Source of the DNA: Chloroflexota bacterium
GTDB lineage: Bacteria; Chloroflexota; Anaerolineae; Aggregatilineales; Phototrophicaceae
Length of the DNA: 38,413 nt
Assembly: GCA_011525385.1 (NCBI GenBank)
Contig: WTGF01000092.1
Location: forward strand, 1 to 38,413
Direction of reading: 5' to 3'
Under the pieces are notes generated by a model that saw only the letters and a program-made list of their open reading frames with translations, did no database searches and was not told where the DNA came from. The translations under genes were made by a program, and so were the position numbers. Within the stretch, counting starts at the first letter, position 1. Each line of letters opens with the position of its first letter. This document shows positions 15,770-24,082 of this stretch, one piece after another.

Positions 15770-15832
15770 TGATGGTTGCCACTTCAGGGTGCTTTACGAA
15801 AAGGCCATGTGCCAAAACGGAGCAGTTGTAAA

Positions 15833-17119
15833 ATGATCGACTTGACACGCCCTGAGAGTCTTGGACTATCTTCAACTCGTCTTAACTGTATCGCGGATCA
15901 TTTCGATCGTTATGTCGATGAGGGCAAGATCCCCGGGTATCTCGTCCTGGTCGCCCGGCGCGGGAAAGTCGCTTTTCTGCATTGCCGCGGCTTGAGAGAT
16001 GTCGATGCCGGGCTGCCCGTCGAGAAAGATACCATCTTTCGCATTTATTCAATGACCAAGCCCATCACCTCGGTCGGCGTGATGATGCTCTTCGAGCGCG
16101 GTTTGCTTCAACTCGATGATCCGGCGTCCGAGTTTATTCCTGGGTTTAAGCAGCTTGAAGTCTTCGAGTCCGGTAATGCCGAAAGCTACCTGACCGTCCC
16201 TGCCACGCGCGAGATGACCATCCGCGATTTGCTGACCCACACATCCGGCTTGACCTATGGGCATATGCGCGCACATCCTATCGACGCCATGTATCGCGAC
16301 CGCGATTTGCTCGCTGCGGACAAGTCACTGGCTGACATGATCGGTCATCTCAGCCAGCTTCCTCTGCTGTTTTCGCCCGGGACTCGCTGGAGCTACAGCG
16401 TCGCCACCGATGTCTTGGGCTATGTGATTGAAGTCGTCTCGGGTCAATCGCTCGATCGCTTTTTCACCGACGAGATCCTGGAGCCACTGGGCATGGTAGA
16501 TACCGCCTTCACGATGTCGCCGGAAAAAGTGGACCGTTTTGCGGCAAACTACGAACGTGAAGGCGACGGTTTTCGCCTCATCGACAAGCCGGACGAAAGC
16601 GCGTACTTGAAGGGGGTCAAGCTGTTCTCCGGCGGTGGCGGTCTGGTCTCGACCGCCGGCGATTATCTACGCTTTTGCCAAATGCTGCTCAACAAGGGCG
16701 CGCTCGACGCCGTGCGTTTGCTTGGGCGCAAAACGGTTGAGTTAATGACCAGCAACCATCTGCCGGGTAACTGTGATCTGTCGAGCATGGGCTATGTACT
16801 CACCAGCGAAACGCGCTCGCAAGGCATTGGTGTTGGTCTCGGCGCGAGGTACAACCTGCGCAGCGGAGGCGCCCGCAGCGAAACCCGACACGATGGCGTC
16901 GGTTTTGGTCTGGGAGGCGCCGTCTTGTTGGACCCGGCGGCGGCTCATATTTTGGGCTCGCCGGGCGAATTTGCCTGGGGCGGGGCGGCGAGCACGGCCT
17001 TCTGGGTGGATCCCAAGGAGCAGATGACCGTCATCTTTTTGACCCAGCTAATGCCCTCGTCATCATATCCCATCCGGCGCGCGTTACGCGTGCTGGCAAA
17101 TCAGGCGATAGCAGACTGA
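15833..17119 (+). CDS. Class C beta-lactamase-fold serine hydrolase / esterase
   Basis: A 428-residue beta-lactamase-family protein (COG1680 type). The catalytic SxxK is S73-M-T-K76 (IYSMTKPIT). The second motif is Y188-S-V, where true class C lactamases have YSN. The HTSGL block (136-140) and the late FAWGGAAST segment are typical of the EstB/lactone-hydrolase relatives rather than of antibiotic-degrading enzymes. No signal peptide is visible, pointing to a cytoplasmic esterase or lactonase. Position directly after the Baeyer-Villiger monooxygenase suggests it hydrolyses that enzyme's ester product. The ATG at 15833 lacks a good ribosome-binding site; a longer frame of 19 codons upstream is possible but unlike the family. 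Last gene of the long plus-strand run. Confidence 0.88.
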   Translation: MIDLTRPESLGLSSTRLNCIADHFDRYVDEGKIPGYLVLVARRGKVAFLHCRGLRDVDAGLPVEKDTIFRIYSMTKPITSVGVMMLFERGLLQLDDPASEFIPGFKQLEVFESGNAESYLTVPATREMTIRDLLTHTSGLTYGHMRAHPIDAMYRDRDLLAADKSLADMIGHLSQLPLLFSPGTRWSYSVATDVLGYVIEVVSGQSLDRFFTDEILEPLGMVDTAFTMSPEKVDRFAANYEREGDGFRLIDKPDESAYLKGVKLFSGGGGLVSTAGDYLRFCQMLLNKGALDAVRLLGRKTVELMTSNHLPGNCDLSSMGYVLTSETRSQGIGVGLGARYNLRSGGARSETRHDGVGFGLGGAVLLDPAAAHILGSPGEFAWGGAASTAFWVDPKEQMTVIFLTQLMPSSSYPIRRALRVLANQAIAD

Positions 17120-17257
17120 AATTTGACTGCTTGGCTCAAATGGCGCGATCAGGCGTCTTTACTGAGAGTACACAAAACGCTTAGTTGCTTTCACGAAGGA
17201 TCTTCACAGTCGAGAGCTTCATAATGAGTTTGGCGATCCGCAGCCGGTAACCGTCAA

Positions 17258-17530
17258 CTAGCCAGTTTCCGCCGTCGCCGGGTCTAGAAACTCTTCCCAA
17301 CTCGAATATGTGCCGACTCCATTCTCGTCCACATATCCGATTCGGCATTGGCTCAACTCTTCTTCAGTTAGCTGCTGTTGCTCAACCAATTGGATGAATT
17401 CATCGCGATCAGGCGATGCAGTTTTAGTAGGGACGACGTCAATATAGCGGACTTCGACCAGCTTGCCGTAAGCAAATCCGCGCACTAACTTCCCACCAGG
17501 TTCGTACAAGACATACATTTTTCGCGACAT
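17258..17530 (-). CDS. Hypothetical protein, second gene of HEPN-like module
   Basis: A 90-residue acidic protein I do not recognise. It begins MSRKMYVLYEPGGKLVRGFAYGK, has a predicted beta-rich first half, then a helical EEEL-containing segment and an acidic end (SSWEEFLDPATAE). No membrane span or signal peptide. It starts 2 bases after the stop of the 164-residue gene on the same strand, so the pair is almost certainly co-transcribed. Base composition is AT-richer than the flanking catabolic genes, consistent with acquisition. It could be the partner or antidote of the upstream protein if that is a toxin; nothing in the sequence proves this. Confidence 0.68.
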   Translation of the reverse strand: MSRKMYVLYEPGGKLVRGFAYGKLVEVRYIDVVPTKTASPDRDEFIQLVEQQQLTEEELSQCRIGYVDENGVGTYSSWEEFLDPATAETG

Positions 17531-17532
17531 CT

Positions 17533-18027
17533 TTAATCCCTGCTCTTATACCACTCTTGAACATAGGGCCAAAATGCAGATGGTGAAAAGTGAATGATAT
17601 ATTGTTCGTTTCCTACAAGCGTAACATCATATACATATTCTCTGTCTTGATCAATAGACGCTGAAATATAGCCAATGCTTACAACTGTTATTCTGTCTCG
17701 ACTGTTGAAGTTTTTTCTCTGTGTTCTATTAAGAGTCATCCCGTGAACGATGATATTCCTTACGGCTCTAGCGATGCATCCAATATCCCAGCCAAGCGCA
17801 ACTGGCTGGTCCGCTCGATGTCTGATGATTTTGGAAAACCCATTATCGAAGCGTTCCAGTGTTTCATTGCCTTCCCCAACCAACTCAAAGAGATTGGAGA
17901 TGATAAGCGTCATTGCCCAAAAATGCCGATCATCACGCAGCGTATACAGCAGATTGCCCGTATAAACCGCCATGTCAATCGCAGCGTCTTTGTCAGTCCG
18001 CATTGCAGCGCCCGGCACATCGCTCAA
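17533..18027 (-). CDS. Hypothetical protein with HEPN-like RNxxxH motif
   Basis: A 164-residue protein of unknown family. Residues 90-96 read RNIIVHG, the R-x4-H pattern typical of HEPN-domain RNases and RNA-binding proteins, in a helical first half (LLYTLRDDRHFWAMTLIISNLFELVGEG). The second half is predicted beta-rich (ITVVSIGYISASI, VYDVTLVGNEQYIIHF). The start is a TTG whose last two bases overlap the oligoendopeptidase stop; GGAGGG lies 6 bases before it and supports this choice. An ATG eight codons in is the alternative. The gene forms a two-gene module with the 90-residue protein. An HEPN toxin is possible, but the partner is not a MNT nucleotidyltransferase, so this would not be the standard HepT/MntA pair. 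Confidence 0.62.
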   Translation of the reverse strand: MSDVPGAAMRTDKDAAIDMAVYTGNLLYTLRDDRHFWAMTLIISNLFELVGEGNETLERFDNGFSKIIRHRADQPVALGWDIGCIARAVRNIIVHGMTLNRTQRKNFNSRDRITVVSIGYISASIDQDREYVYDVTLVGNEQYIIHFSPSAFWPYVQEWYKSRD

Positions 18028-19823
18028 ATCAAGCCCTCCAAGCGATCCACCAAGCCTTCCAGCACCTTGAAGGTCTCCTCGACCGCCTTTGGCGTCGACA
18101 TGTCCACGCCGGCGGCGCGCAGCACATTGATGGGATAGTCGGCATTGCCGGCGCGCAAGAATGCCAGGTAGCGACCGACAGCGTCGACATCATCGCCCGC
18201 CAGGATCGCGTTGGCAAGAGCGTGCGCCGCCGAGATGCCGGTGGCGTATTGGAAGGTGTAGAATGGCTCGTACAAGTGACCGAATTGCGCCCAGGTAGAG
18301 CCCGTGCGGCGCGGATCGTCGGTCATGGTCTCGCCGTAGCCTTCGGCGTAAAATCCCGACATAATCTCGTTAAGCATGTCCGGGGTCAGCGGTTCGTCCT
18401 TTTCCATACGCGCGTGCACTTCAAACTCGAAGCGCGCCAGCGTGGGCATGATAAAGAAGTAGCGGTGGATATTGTCCATCGCCTCTTGAATCAGCGCCAA
18501 CTGGAAATCTCGATCGCTGTTGTTGGCGAAAAGATGCGCCCGCACCATCGCCTGATTGAAATTGGAGGCGACTTCGGCGACGAACATCGAGTAGTGGCTG
18601 TAGACAAAGGGCTGATGCTCGCGCGTATAGTGGCTGTGCATGGAATGCCCCAGTTCGTGCGCCAATGTGCCCATCGAACTCAAGTTGCCGTCAAAGCTCA
18701 TCATGATGAAGGGATGGCTGTCGTAGGTGCCGTAAGAAAATGCGCCTTCGGACTTGCCGTCGTTGATGGCGTAATCCACCCAACGCTGTTCCAGGCAGCC
18801 GCGTCGCAGCGTCGCCACATAATCCTCGCCTAGCGGCGCCATGCCCGTCGCGATCATGTCAACGGCATCCCCAAACGACAACTCGGGATCCTCTGTCGTC
18901 AGCGGCGCCCACAGATCGTAGGGATGGATCGTCTCGTAACCAAGCGCGCGCCGCCGCACATCCCAATAGCGATGCCAGGTTGGAATATGTCGTTTGTAGG
19001 TATCGATCAAGTTGTGGAAGACCTCGACCGGAATGTTGTTGGGACTCAGTTTGGCATGCAGGACGCTGTCATAGCCGCGCAGCCGCGCCATGACTACGTT
19101 TCGTTTCACCGATGCCAGATAAGTCGTCGCCAGCGTATTGTTGAACTTGAGGAAGCTGTCGGCATAGTTGTTCCAGGCTGTCTTGCGCGCTTCGCGGTCG
19201 CTGCTGGAGAGCAGTTTGTCGCGCGTGCTCTGCACCAGCGGCAGTTCCGCGCCCGCGCTGTCGACGGCGGCGGCGAAGGTCATATCCATATCGGTTAGCG
19301 CGCCGCGGATGCCTTCGATGCGTCCCAGCGGGTCGGAGAGCAAGCCCAAAACCGCCTCCACCTCAGTTGAGAGCACGTGCTTCTTCGTCCGCAACAGGTC
19401 ATCGATGCTCTGGCGATAGACCTTGAGTTCCGCCTGTTCTTCGATCCAGCTTGTGAGCGTCCCCTCGTCCATCGCCAGCAATTCGGGGTTTTCAAAGGAC
19501 GCCGCCGAGACGTACTGCCCGGCCAGCCCTTGCGCCTGCCCGACCATACCCTTGATCTCTTCATGGTTGCCATCGCAGGCTTGCCACATCACCGGATACA
19601 TATATAGCGTCCAGACCCGGCGCGCCAGCGAGGCATTGAAGTCGAACCACTGCGCCAGCCGCGCCGGGCTGTCGGATAGGCCCCCTTTGAAGGCCTCAAT
19701 CTCGCCGATCAACGAGACGACGTCCTGATACTCTTCGCGCCAGGCCTCGAAGGACGGGAAGACGGACTCGTGGTTCCAGGTGGCTTCGATGGGGACTTGC
19801 TCGCGTGTAGGGACTGTTGTCAT
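18024..19823 (-). CDS. pepF: M3-family oligoendopeptidase F
   Basis: A 599-residue zinc metallopeptidase of the M3B family. The active site HExxH is H389-E-L-G-H393 (TLAHELGHSMH), with E417 (VAEVASNFNQ) as third zinc ligand. Length and domain order fit PepF: a helical N-terminal domain, then the catalytic domain and the SGFYAEGYG and FYTFQYATG blocks. It degrades short peptides in the cytoplasm. I chose the ATG at 19823, which has AAAGGAAA upstream; an in-frame ATG eight codons earlier lacks a ribosome-binding site. Upstream lies a 244-base gap holding a dispersed hairpin. The HEPN-like gene begins within its stop codon. Confidence 0.93.
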   Translation of the reverse strand: MTTVPTREQVPIEATWNHESVFPSFEAWREEYQDVVSLIGEIEAFKGGLSDSPARLAQWFDFNASLARRVWTLYMYPVMWQACDGNHEEIKGMVGQAQGLAGQYVSAASFENPELLAMDEGTLTSWIEEQAELKVYRQSIDDLLRTKKHVLSTEVEAVLGLLSDPLGRIEGIRGALTDMDMTFAAAVDSAGAELPLVQSTRDKLLSSSDREARKTAWNNYADSFLKFNNTLATTYLASVKRNVVMARLRGYDSVLHAKLSPNNIPVEVFHNLIDTYKRHIPTWHRYWDVRRRALGYETIHPYDLWAPLTTEDPELSFGDAVDMIATGMAPLGEDYVATLRRGCLEQRWVDYAINDGKSEGAFSYGTYDSHPFIMMSFDGNLSSMGTLAHELGHSMHSHYTREHQPFVYSHYSMFVAEVASNFNQAMVRAHLFANNSDRDFQLALIQEAMDNIHRYFFIMPTLARFEFEVHARMEKDEPLTPDMLNEIMSGFYAEGYGETMTDDPRRTGSTWAQFGHLYEPFYTFQYATGISAAHALANAILAGDDVDAVGRYLAFLRAGNADYPINVLRAAGVDMSTPKAVEETFKVLEGLVDRLEGLI

Positions 19824-19888
19824 GGTAGTTTCCTTTTGCTGTTTCATGACTAATTTGATGAATTAAGGAATTCACGAAAATGAGTGTT

Positions 19889-19914
19889 GTAGGGGCGACT
19901 CTGTGAGTCGCCCG
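19889..19914 (+). repeat. 26-base dispersed hairpin, copy 3
   Basis: Same frame as the other copies (GTAGGGG start, CCCG end) but with arms GGGCGACTC / GAGTCGCCC and loop TGT. Two loop-proximal pairs differ from the 25308 copy, both with compensating changes, so the stem is kept although the sequence changed. It lies in the gap between the DUF488 gene end and the oligoendopeptidase start. The rest of this 244-base gap shows nothing else I can call. Confidence 0.9.
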
Positions 19915-20067
19915 AAGCGAAAACCCTACGAAACCCGGCGTCGCAATAGTTCACGTAGACCTTAGCCGCCGCCCGTCCTTAAATGGCCGCTTAAAACGGA
20001 TAACGCATAGATTCAATGATGAGATGACGCCAAATCAACCAGTGTTTCTACCTTTGCTAAGTGTGAA

Positions 20068-20580
20068 TTAAAACAAGGAAGGCTGATAAATCTTTTCAGG
20101 TATTTCCGTCTGCGGTTTCAGCCTTCCAGATCCGTCAATATGAAGAACGGAAACCAGTTCTTTTTCGAGCGTATTACCCACGACGTATCCACGGTGACAT
20201 CTCTCTGGTTCAAGCTCGCTGCACATCAGCGCCATGCGCTGTCCTTGCGCCAGCCACGTTTTCAGCTGCGATATGCCGCGCGTATAGAAGTCTTTTGTCT
20301 CGCATTTTTTGTGATCCATGAGCCGTTGTTTTCGGTCGGGACTGTAGCTGTAACAGTCCTCATGAGTGGGTCGTCCACCCAATGCCTGTCCCATAAACCG
20401 ATACTTGATCTCCGCGTCTTGTAACAATCCCGAGAATCGATGCTTGGTGAAATCCTTGTTGTATCCGGAATAAGGTTGCGACCGAATATCCACCAGCATG
20501 TCTATCCGGTATTTTTTCAATAAGGCGATGAACTCGTCTATGTCTCGGTTGCCATAGCCAATCGTGAAGATCTTATTCAT
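20068..20580 (-). CDS. DUF488 family protein
   Basis: A 170-residue DUF488 protein. Family hallmarks are visible: FTIGYG at the start, LVDIRSQPYS (30-39), LGGRP, and the CSELEPERCHR block with two cysteines near the C-terminus. The biochemical function of DUF488 is unestablished; the paired cysteine motif suggests metal binding or redox chemistry. It starts 9 bases after the SppA stop on the same strand, so the two are probably one transcript. No signal peptide or membrane span. Composition is slightly AT-richer than SppA. Confidence 0.85.
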   Translation of the reverse strand: MNKIFTIGYGNRDIDEFIALLKKYRIDMLVDIRSQPYSGYNKDFTKHRFSGLLQDAEIKYRFMGQALGGRPTHEDCYSYSPDRKQRLMDHKKCETKDFYTRGISQLKTWLAQGQRMALMCSELEPERCHRGYVVGNTLEKELVSVLHIDGSGRLKPQTEIPEKIYQPSLF

Positions 20581-20589
20581 ATCCGCAAC

Positions 20590-22263
20590 CTACTTCACCC
20601 GCCAATCAAAATCCATCAGGTACTGCGCGCGGCTCGTCATCATCTCAACATTCTCTACCAGGTACTTCGCCAGCGCTGCGGGATTCCCCTCCGCCAGCTC
20701 CACGCCGATCGGCTTGCCTTTCTCGCGTACTAAAACGGCCGGCGCCGACTCCGGCAGCTTCGCTAGCTGACGCGCTTTGTCAATGGCGCTATGAAGATCG
20801 CCCAGTTCGTCCACCAAGCCCTTGGCCAGCGCCTGCTGCCCGGTCCAGACGCGGCCGCCGCCTATCCCGTCGATTTCAGCGGCGGTCATTTCGCGGCTGT
20901 CCGCCACGCGCTCCAGGAATTGCTGATAAATGTGCTCGACGCTGTCGCGAATCAGCTCGCGTTGGGCATCGCTGAAAGGACTTTCCCCAGCGACAAGATT
21001 GGCATTGTCGCCGCGCAGGTAGGAGACGGCGTTGAAACGCAGCTTTCTGAGCAGTTCGCTATTGACCAGTTTGCCCATAATGACGCCGATCGAACCCGTG
21101 ATGGTGCCGGGCTGCGCCACGATCCAGTGCGCCGGTGTAGCGATGTAATAACCGCCGGAGCCGGCCACGCCGCCCATGCACACGACCAGCGGGCGCGTTT
21201 TGGCGAACTCCCCCAGCGCCGAAGCCATCGATTCCGAAGCTGTTGCCGAACCGCCGCCGCTATCGATATATAGCACCAGCGCCCCACAACCCGGGTCTTT
21301 CATCAAGTTGCGCGCCTGCTGATTGAGCGTGATATCGCCCAGGCGTTCACCCCCAACAAAAGGAATGGGAATCGGCACATCGCTCGGTGGAGTAGCGCTT
21401 TCTCCGTCGACGATCATGCCGCCGGCATACAGGATCGCGACATATTTGCCGCCGAAATCGCGGACTGGCAGAAAAAGTTGGCTGTCGGCCTCTTCCCACA
21501 TCGTGATCTTGCTGACGCCCAAATACTCGGCCAGCGCTTCCTCGTTCATAATCCCGTCTATGTAGCCCTTTTCCAAGGCGTCTTCGGTGAGATGAACCGC
21601 TTGATCTATCATTGCTTTCACCGCATCCGGCTTCATTTTGCGCGTGGCGGCAATGCCATCGACGATCATCTCGTAGACCGAATCAAGCAACCAATTGGTC
21701 TGTTCGCGTCCCTCCGGCGAAGGTTCCGCCCGTGTCAGGCTATCGGCCGCGCCTTTATAAGGCGAGATCGCGATAGCGTCAAATTGCAGGCCGGCGGCTG
21801 CCAGTCCCTCTTTCAAGAAGACTTGCTGGCTGAAGAGCCCAGTTGTTTCCAGCATGCCGCCCGGCGGCAGCAGGATCTCGTCGCAAGCGCTGGCCACATA
21901 GTAGTCCAAAGTGCGATAACCAGGCGCGAAGCTCAAAGCGCGCTTGCCTTTTTCGCGCAGGCGGGTGATGGCATCGCGCATGGTCTGCAAGTCAGCCGTG
22001 CTGGCGGAGAATCCCCGAAAGTACAAGATCACCCCCAGCGGTCGCGGGTCGTCGGCGATGCGCTCCAGCGCCGCCACGAACTCCAGCAAGCTCATGGGCG
22101 CTGGCCCCAGGATCTGTTGCTGGACGAAATTGCGCTTGCTGGGGATCGGCGCGAAGGACGGTGGTACTTTGATCATGACGTAGTCGATCGCCTTGACGCG
22201 CCCCCGCTGCATATTGAACAGATTGGTGCTTAGTTGCTGGATGATGCGCGTGGTTCTGGACAT
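20590..22263 (-). CDS. sppA: Signal peptide peptidase SppA (S49 family)
   Basis: A 557-residue double-domain S49 protease. The likely catalytic pair is K170 in the first domain (ISPYKGAAD) and S369 in the second (GGVAGSGGYY). Their separation of 199 residues closely matches the long-form SppA of E. coli (K209/S409 as recalled). Further marks are YIDSGGGSATASE and GTITGSIGVIMGK. Family members cut signal peptides left in the membrane. Here no clear N-terminal membrane anchor is visible: the first 60 residues are polar to mixed, unlike E. coli SppA, so it may be peripheral or cytoplasmic. The DUF488 gene follows in the same operon. Confidence 0.92.
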   Translation of the reverse strand: MSRTTRIIQQLSTNLFNMQRGRVKAIDYVMIKVPPSFAPIPSKRNFVQQQILGPAPMSLLEFVAALERIADDPRPLGVILYFRGFSASTADLQTMRDAITRLREKGKRALSFAPGYRTLDYYVASACDEILLPPGGMLETTGLFSQQVFLKEGLAAAGLQFDAIAISPYKGAADSLTRAEPSPEGREQTNWLLDSVYEMIVDGIAATRKMKPDAVKAMIDQAVHLTEDALEKGYIDGIMNEEALAEYLGVSKITMWEEADSQLFLPVRDFGGKYVAILYAGGMIVDGESATPPSDVPIPIPFVGGERLGDITLNQQARNLMKDPGCGALVLYIDSGGGSATASESMASALGEFAKTRPLVVCMGGVAGSGGYYIATPAHWIVAQPGTITGSIGVIMGKLVNSELLRKLRFNAVSYLRGDNANLVAGESPFSDAQRELIRDSVEHIYQQFLERVADSREMTAAEIDGIGGGRVWTGQQALAKGLVDELGDLHSAIDKARQLAKLPESAPAVLVREKGKPIGVELAEGNPAALAKYLVENVEMMTSRAQYLMDFDWRVK

Positions 22264-22286
22264 GGTTTCCGGTTTCCTGTTTTACT

Positions 22287-22316
22287 CACCACAGAGACAC
22301 CGAGGGCACAGAGAAA
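22287..22316 (+). repeat. CACAGAG-type dispersed intergenic motif
   Basis: A 30-base purine/CA-rich stretch built from CACAGAG-like units (CACCACAGAGACACCGAGG, then GCACAGAGAAA). I have seen closely similar strings scattered through intergenic DNA of many environmental genomes. It sits between the divergent sppA and Uma2 genes. Function unknown; only one copy is in this window. Confidence 0.45.
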
Positions 22317-22519
22317 AACGATTCGTCTTCCGCTAATTGACCTCTACTCTTCGTGTACGAATTCTATCGCGCCTATGTCGCAGTTTCCGCCTAGCGGATA
22401 CGGTCGGATTGCTCCGAGCGTTGGCTGATTTCGAGGCTGCCGCCAGACTTTGGCAAATCATTGCGAGCCGCGCCAAATATGATATGCTACGGCTAAGTGG
22501 AAGACAAGGCGCGGACAAT

Positions 22520-23107
22520 ATGGCCATCCAGCAGCAAAAGCATAGCATCGACACCGTTTGGGAGCTAGTTATGGCTCCAGAAAACGACAGCAAACGCTTT
22601 TACTTGATTAATGGGGAGCTTTTTACCTTCCCGCGCGCCCGTTATCGTTTGCCCGGTATGCTAATCGCAACCTTGAGCGCTTGCTTGGCCAACCATATCG
22701 ATCGGCATGACCTGGGCATCGCCACCTTGTCAGCGGGCTATCATCCGCCCAATGACCGCTATACGTTGTTGGGACCAGCCGTAGCCTTCACGAGCGCGGC
22801 CCGTCTTCCCAAGCCCCTGCACGATGGCTATGTCCCGGTAATGCCTGATCTCGCGGTAGAAATCGCGGCGCCCGGCGAGACATTGGGGCATCTGCGCCAA
22901 AAGGCAATTGTCTATTTGAACAACGGCAGTCGTTTGGTCTGGATCGTCCTGCCCGCCGAAAAAGGCATCGATGTCTGTCGCGCTGTCGATGGTCCCCGCC
23001 TGGATATTGAATTTGTCCCGCAAACCGGCACACTCTCCGGCGACGATGTCTTACCCGGGTTCGAGTTGGAAGTGACCCGCTTGTTCCCTATCACTGAAAG
23101 CAGCTAG
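22520..23107 (+). CDS. Uma2 family PD-(D/E)xK endonuclease-like protein
   Basis: A 195-residue Uma2 (DUF820) protein. The nuclease-like core is visible: PDLAVEIAAPGE (about 113-124) supplying the acidic residues, followed by a QKAIVYLNNGSRLVWIV helix-strand. The typical Uma2 end follows: a beta stretch, then LSGDDVLPGFELEVTRLF. These proteins are abundant in Cyanobacteria and Chloroflexota, often in many copies, and their role is unproven; nuclease activity is inferred from fold. I chose the ATG at 22520 after AAGG, because residues upstream of it in the open frame do not resemble the family. Convergent with the epimerase gene 28 bases downstream. Confidence 0.86.
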   Translation: MAIQQQKHSIDTVWELVMAPENDSKRFYLINGELFTFPRARYRLPGMLIATLSACLANHIDRHDLGIATLSAGYHPPNDRYTLLGPAVAFTSAARLPKPLHDGYVPVMPDLAVEIAAPGETLGHLRQKAIVYLNNGSRLVWIVLPAEKGIDVCRAVDGPRLDIEFVPQTGTLSGDDVLPGFELEVTRLFPITESS

Positions 23108-23135
23108 AGACAATCGCTCCCCTATCAGAATCTCA

Positions 23136-24080
23136 CTAGATCCGATCACCCAGACCTCGAATATGCTCGATCGTCGTCGCGATGCCCTCATCCAGCGGCG
23201 TTTCATAGATCACGTCAAAGTTCGCCCGTAGCTGGCTGTCATCAAAACCGGCCGGGAAGGGCAGGGGATTGTCCGCCACCTCAATCTCCGCCTTTGGCAA
23301 GATGCCCTTGGCGATGTCGACGAACTGCTCCACAGTCGCTGAAGGCTGCCCCAGATTGAAGCCGAAGGCGCCATCTAACGGCTGCTCGGCGGCCAATATG
23401 AATTGCCGCGCCACATCGGGCGCGAACTGGAACTGCATCGTGCCGCTAAAGCCGACTTTGTACGGCTCACCCTTGACGGCGGCAACCAGAGCATGGGTCG
23501 GTTCGCTGGTCATGCCTTGGTCGCGCCCAACGCCGTAAACCGTGTAGGGACGCAGCCAGGTGCTGGTGATGCCCTGATCATAAAAATAGACCTTGGCGGT
23601 TTGTTCGTTGCAAACCTTGTATCCGCCATAGAGCGTACGCGGATGCTGCGGCGCGTCGTTGGGGATCAGACCGGGCGGGAACTCCGAGGGCGGTCCGTAT
23701 ACGCCGATCGACGAGGCGAATGCCACGTGTCCCACGCCATTCGCATGCGCCGCTTCGAAGATATTGACTGTGCCGGTCACGTTGACCTGCGCGCCCAGCA
23801 CCGGGTTGGCGCGACAGAACGGGACCTGTAAGGCGGCTAGATGTATGACATGCGTGATACCATGTTCCGCGAATACCGCTTTCAAGCTATCCGTGTCGCG
23901 CAGGTCGCCCTGTACGAAACTGATCTCGTTCTGTTCCTCGGCGCTCATTAACCAGTCCAGCCGGTGCCGGTCCGTACTCTGATCAAAATTGACGGCGTTC
24001 TTGCCAGAGCGACGCAAGTAATAGAGCGCCCAGGCGCCGATGCAGCCCATGCCGCCGGTAACAAGATAGGTGTCCGCCAT
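23136..24080 (-). CDS. NAD-dependent epimerase/dehydratase
   Basis: A 314-residue extended SDR. The cofactor motif TGGMGCIG (8-15) and D33 (NFDQS) indicate NAD. The catalytic Y-x3-K lies in TLYGGYKVCNE, with the upstream serine in FASSIGVYGP. The family includes UDP-glucose 4-epimerase-like and sugar dehydrogenase-like enzymes; some act on free sugars or on keto-acid derivatives. The gene starts 2 bases after the stop of the FAH-family gene, so both belong to one operon. Such FAH/epimerase pairs point to sugar-acid catabolism (sugar to lactone or acid, then C-C cleavage) rather than to cell-wall nucleotide sugars, though that is inference. The longer open frame upstream overlaps the FAH gene and is not used. 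Confidence 0.88.
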   Translation of the reverse strand: MADTYLVTGGMGCIGAWALYYLRRSGKNAVNFDQSTDRHRLDWLMSAEEQNEISFVQGDLRDTDSLKAVFAEHGITHVIHLAALQVPFCRANPVLGAQVNVTGTVNIFEAAHANGVGHVAFASSIGVYGPPSEFPPGLIPNDAPQHPRTLYGGYKVCNEQTAKVYFYDQGITSTWLRPYTVYGVGRDQGMTSEPTHALVAAVKGEPYKVGFSGTMQFQFAPDVARQFILAAEQPLDGAFGFNLGQPSATVEQFVDIAKGILPKAEIEVADNPLPFPAGFDDSQLRANFDVIYETPLDEGIATTIEHIRGLGDRI

Positions 24081-24082
24081 GA

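Noticed and set aside
15833..17119. Antibiotic-resistance beta-lactamase
   Set aside because: No signal peptide, YSV instead of YSN, and placement behind a Baeyer-Villiger monooxygenase favour an esterase or lactonase.
17913..18833. Open frame of 306 codons on the plus strand opposite pepF
   Set aside because: No recognisable domain, His/Arg/Val-rich low-quality composition, and fully antisense to an intact metallopeptidase.
19889..19914. Intrinsic terminator
   Set aside because: The hairpin has no T-run on either strand and belongs to the dispersed 26-base family.
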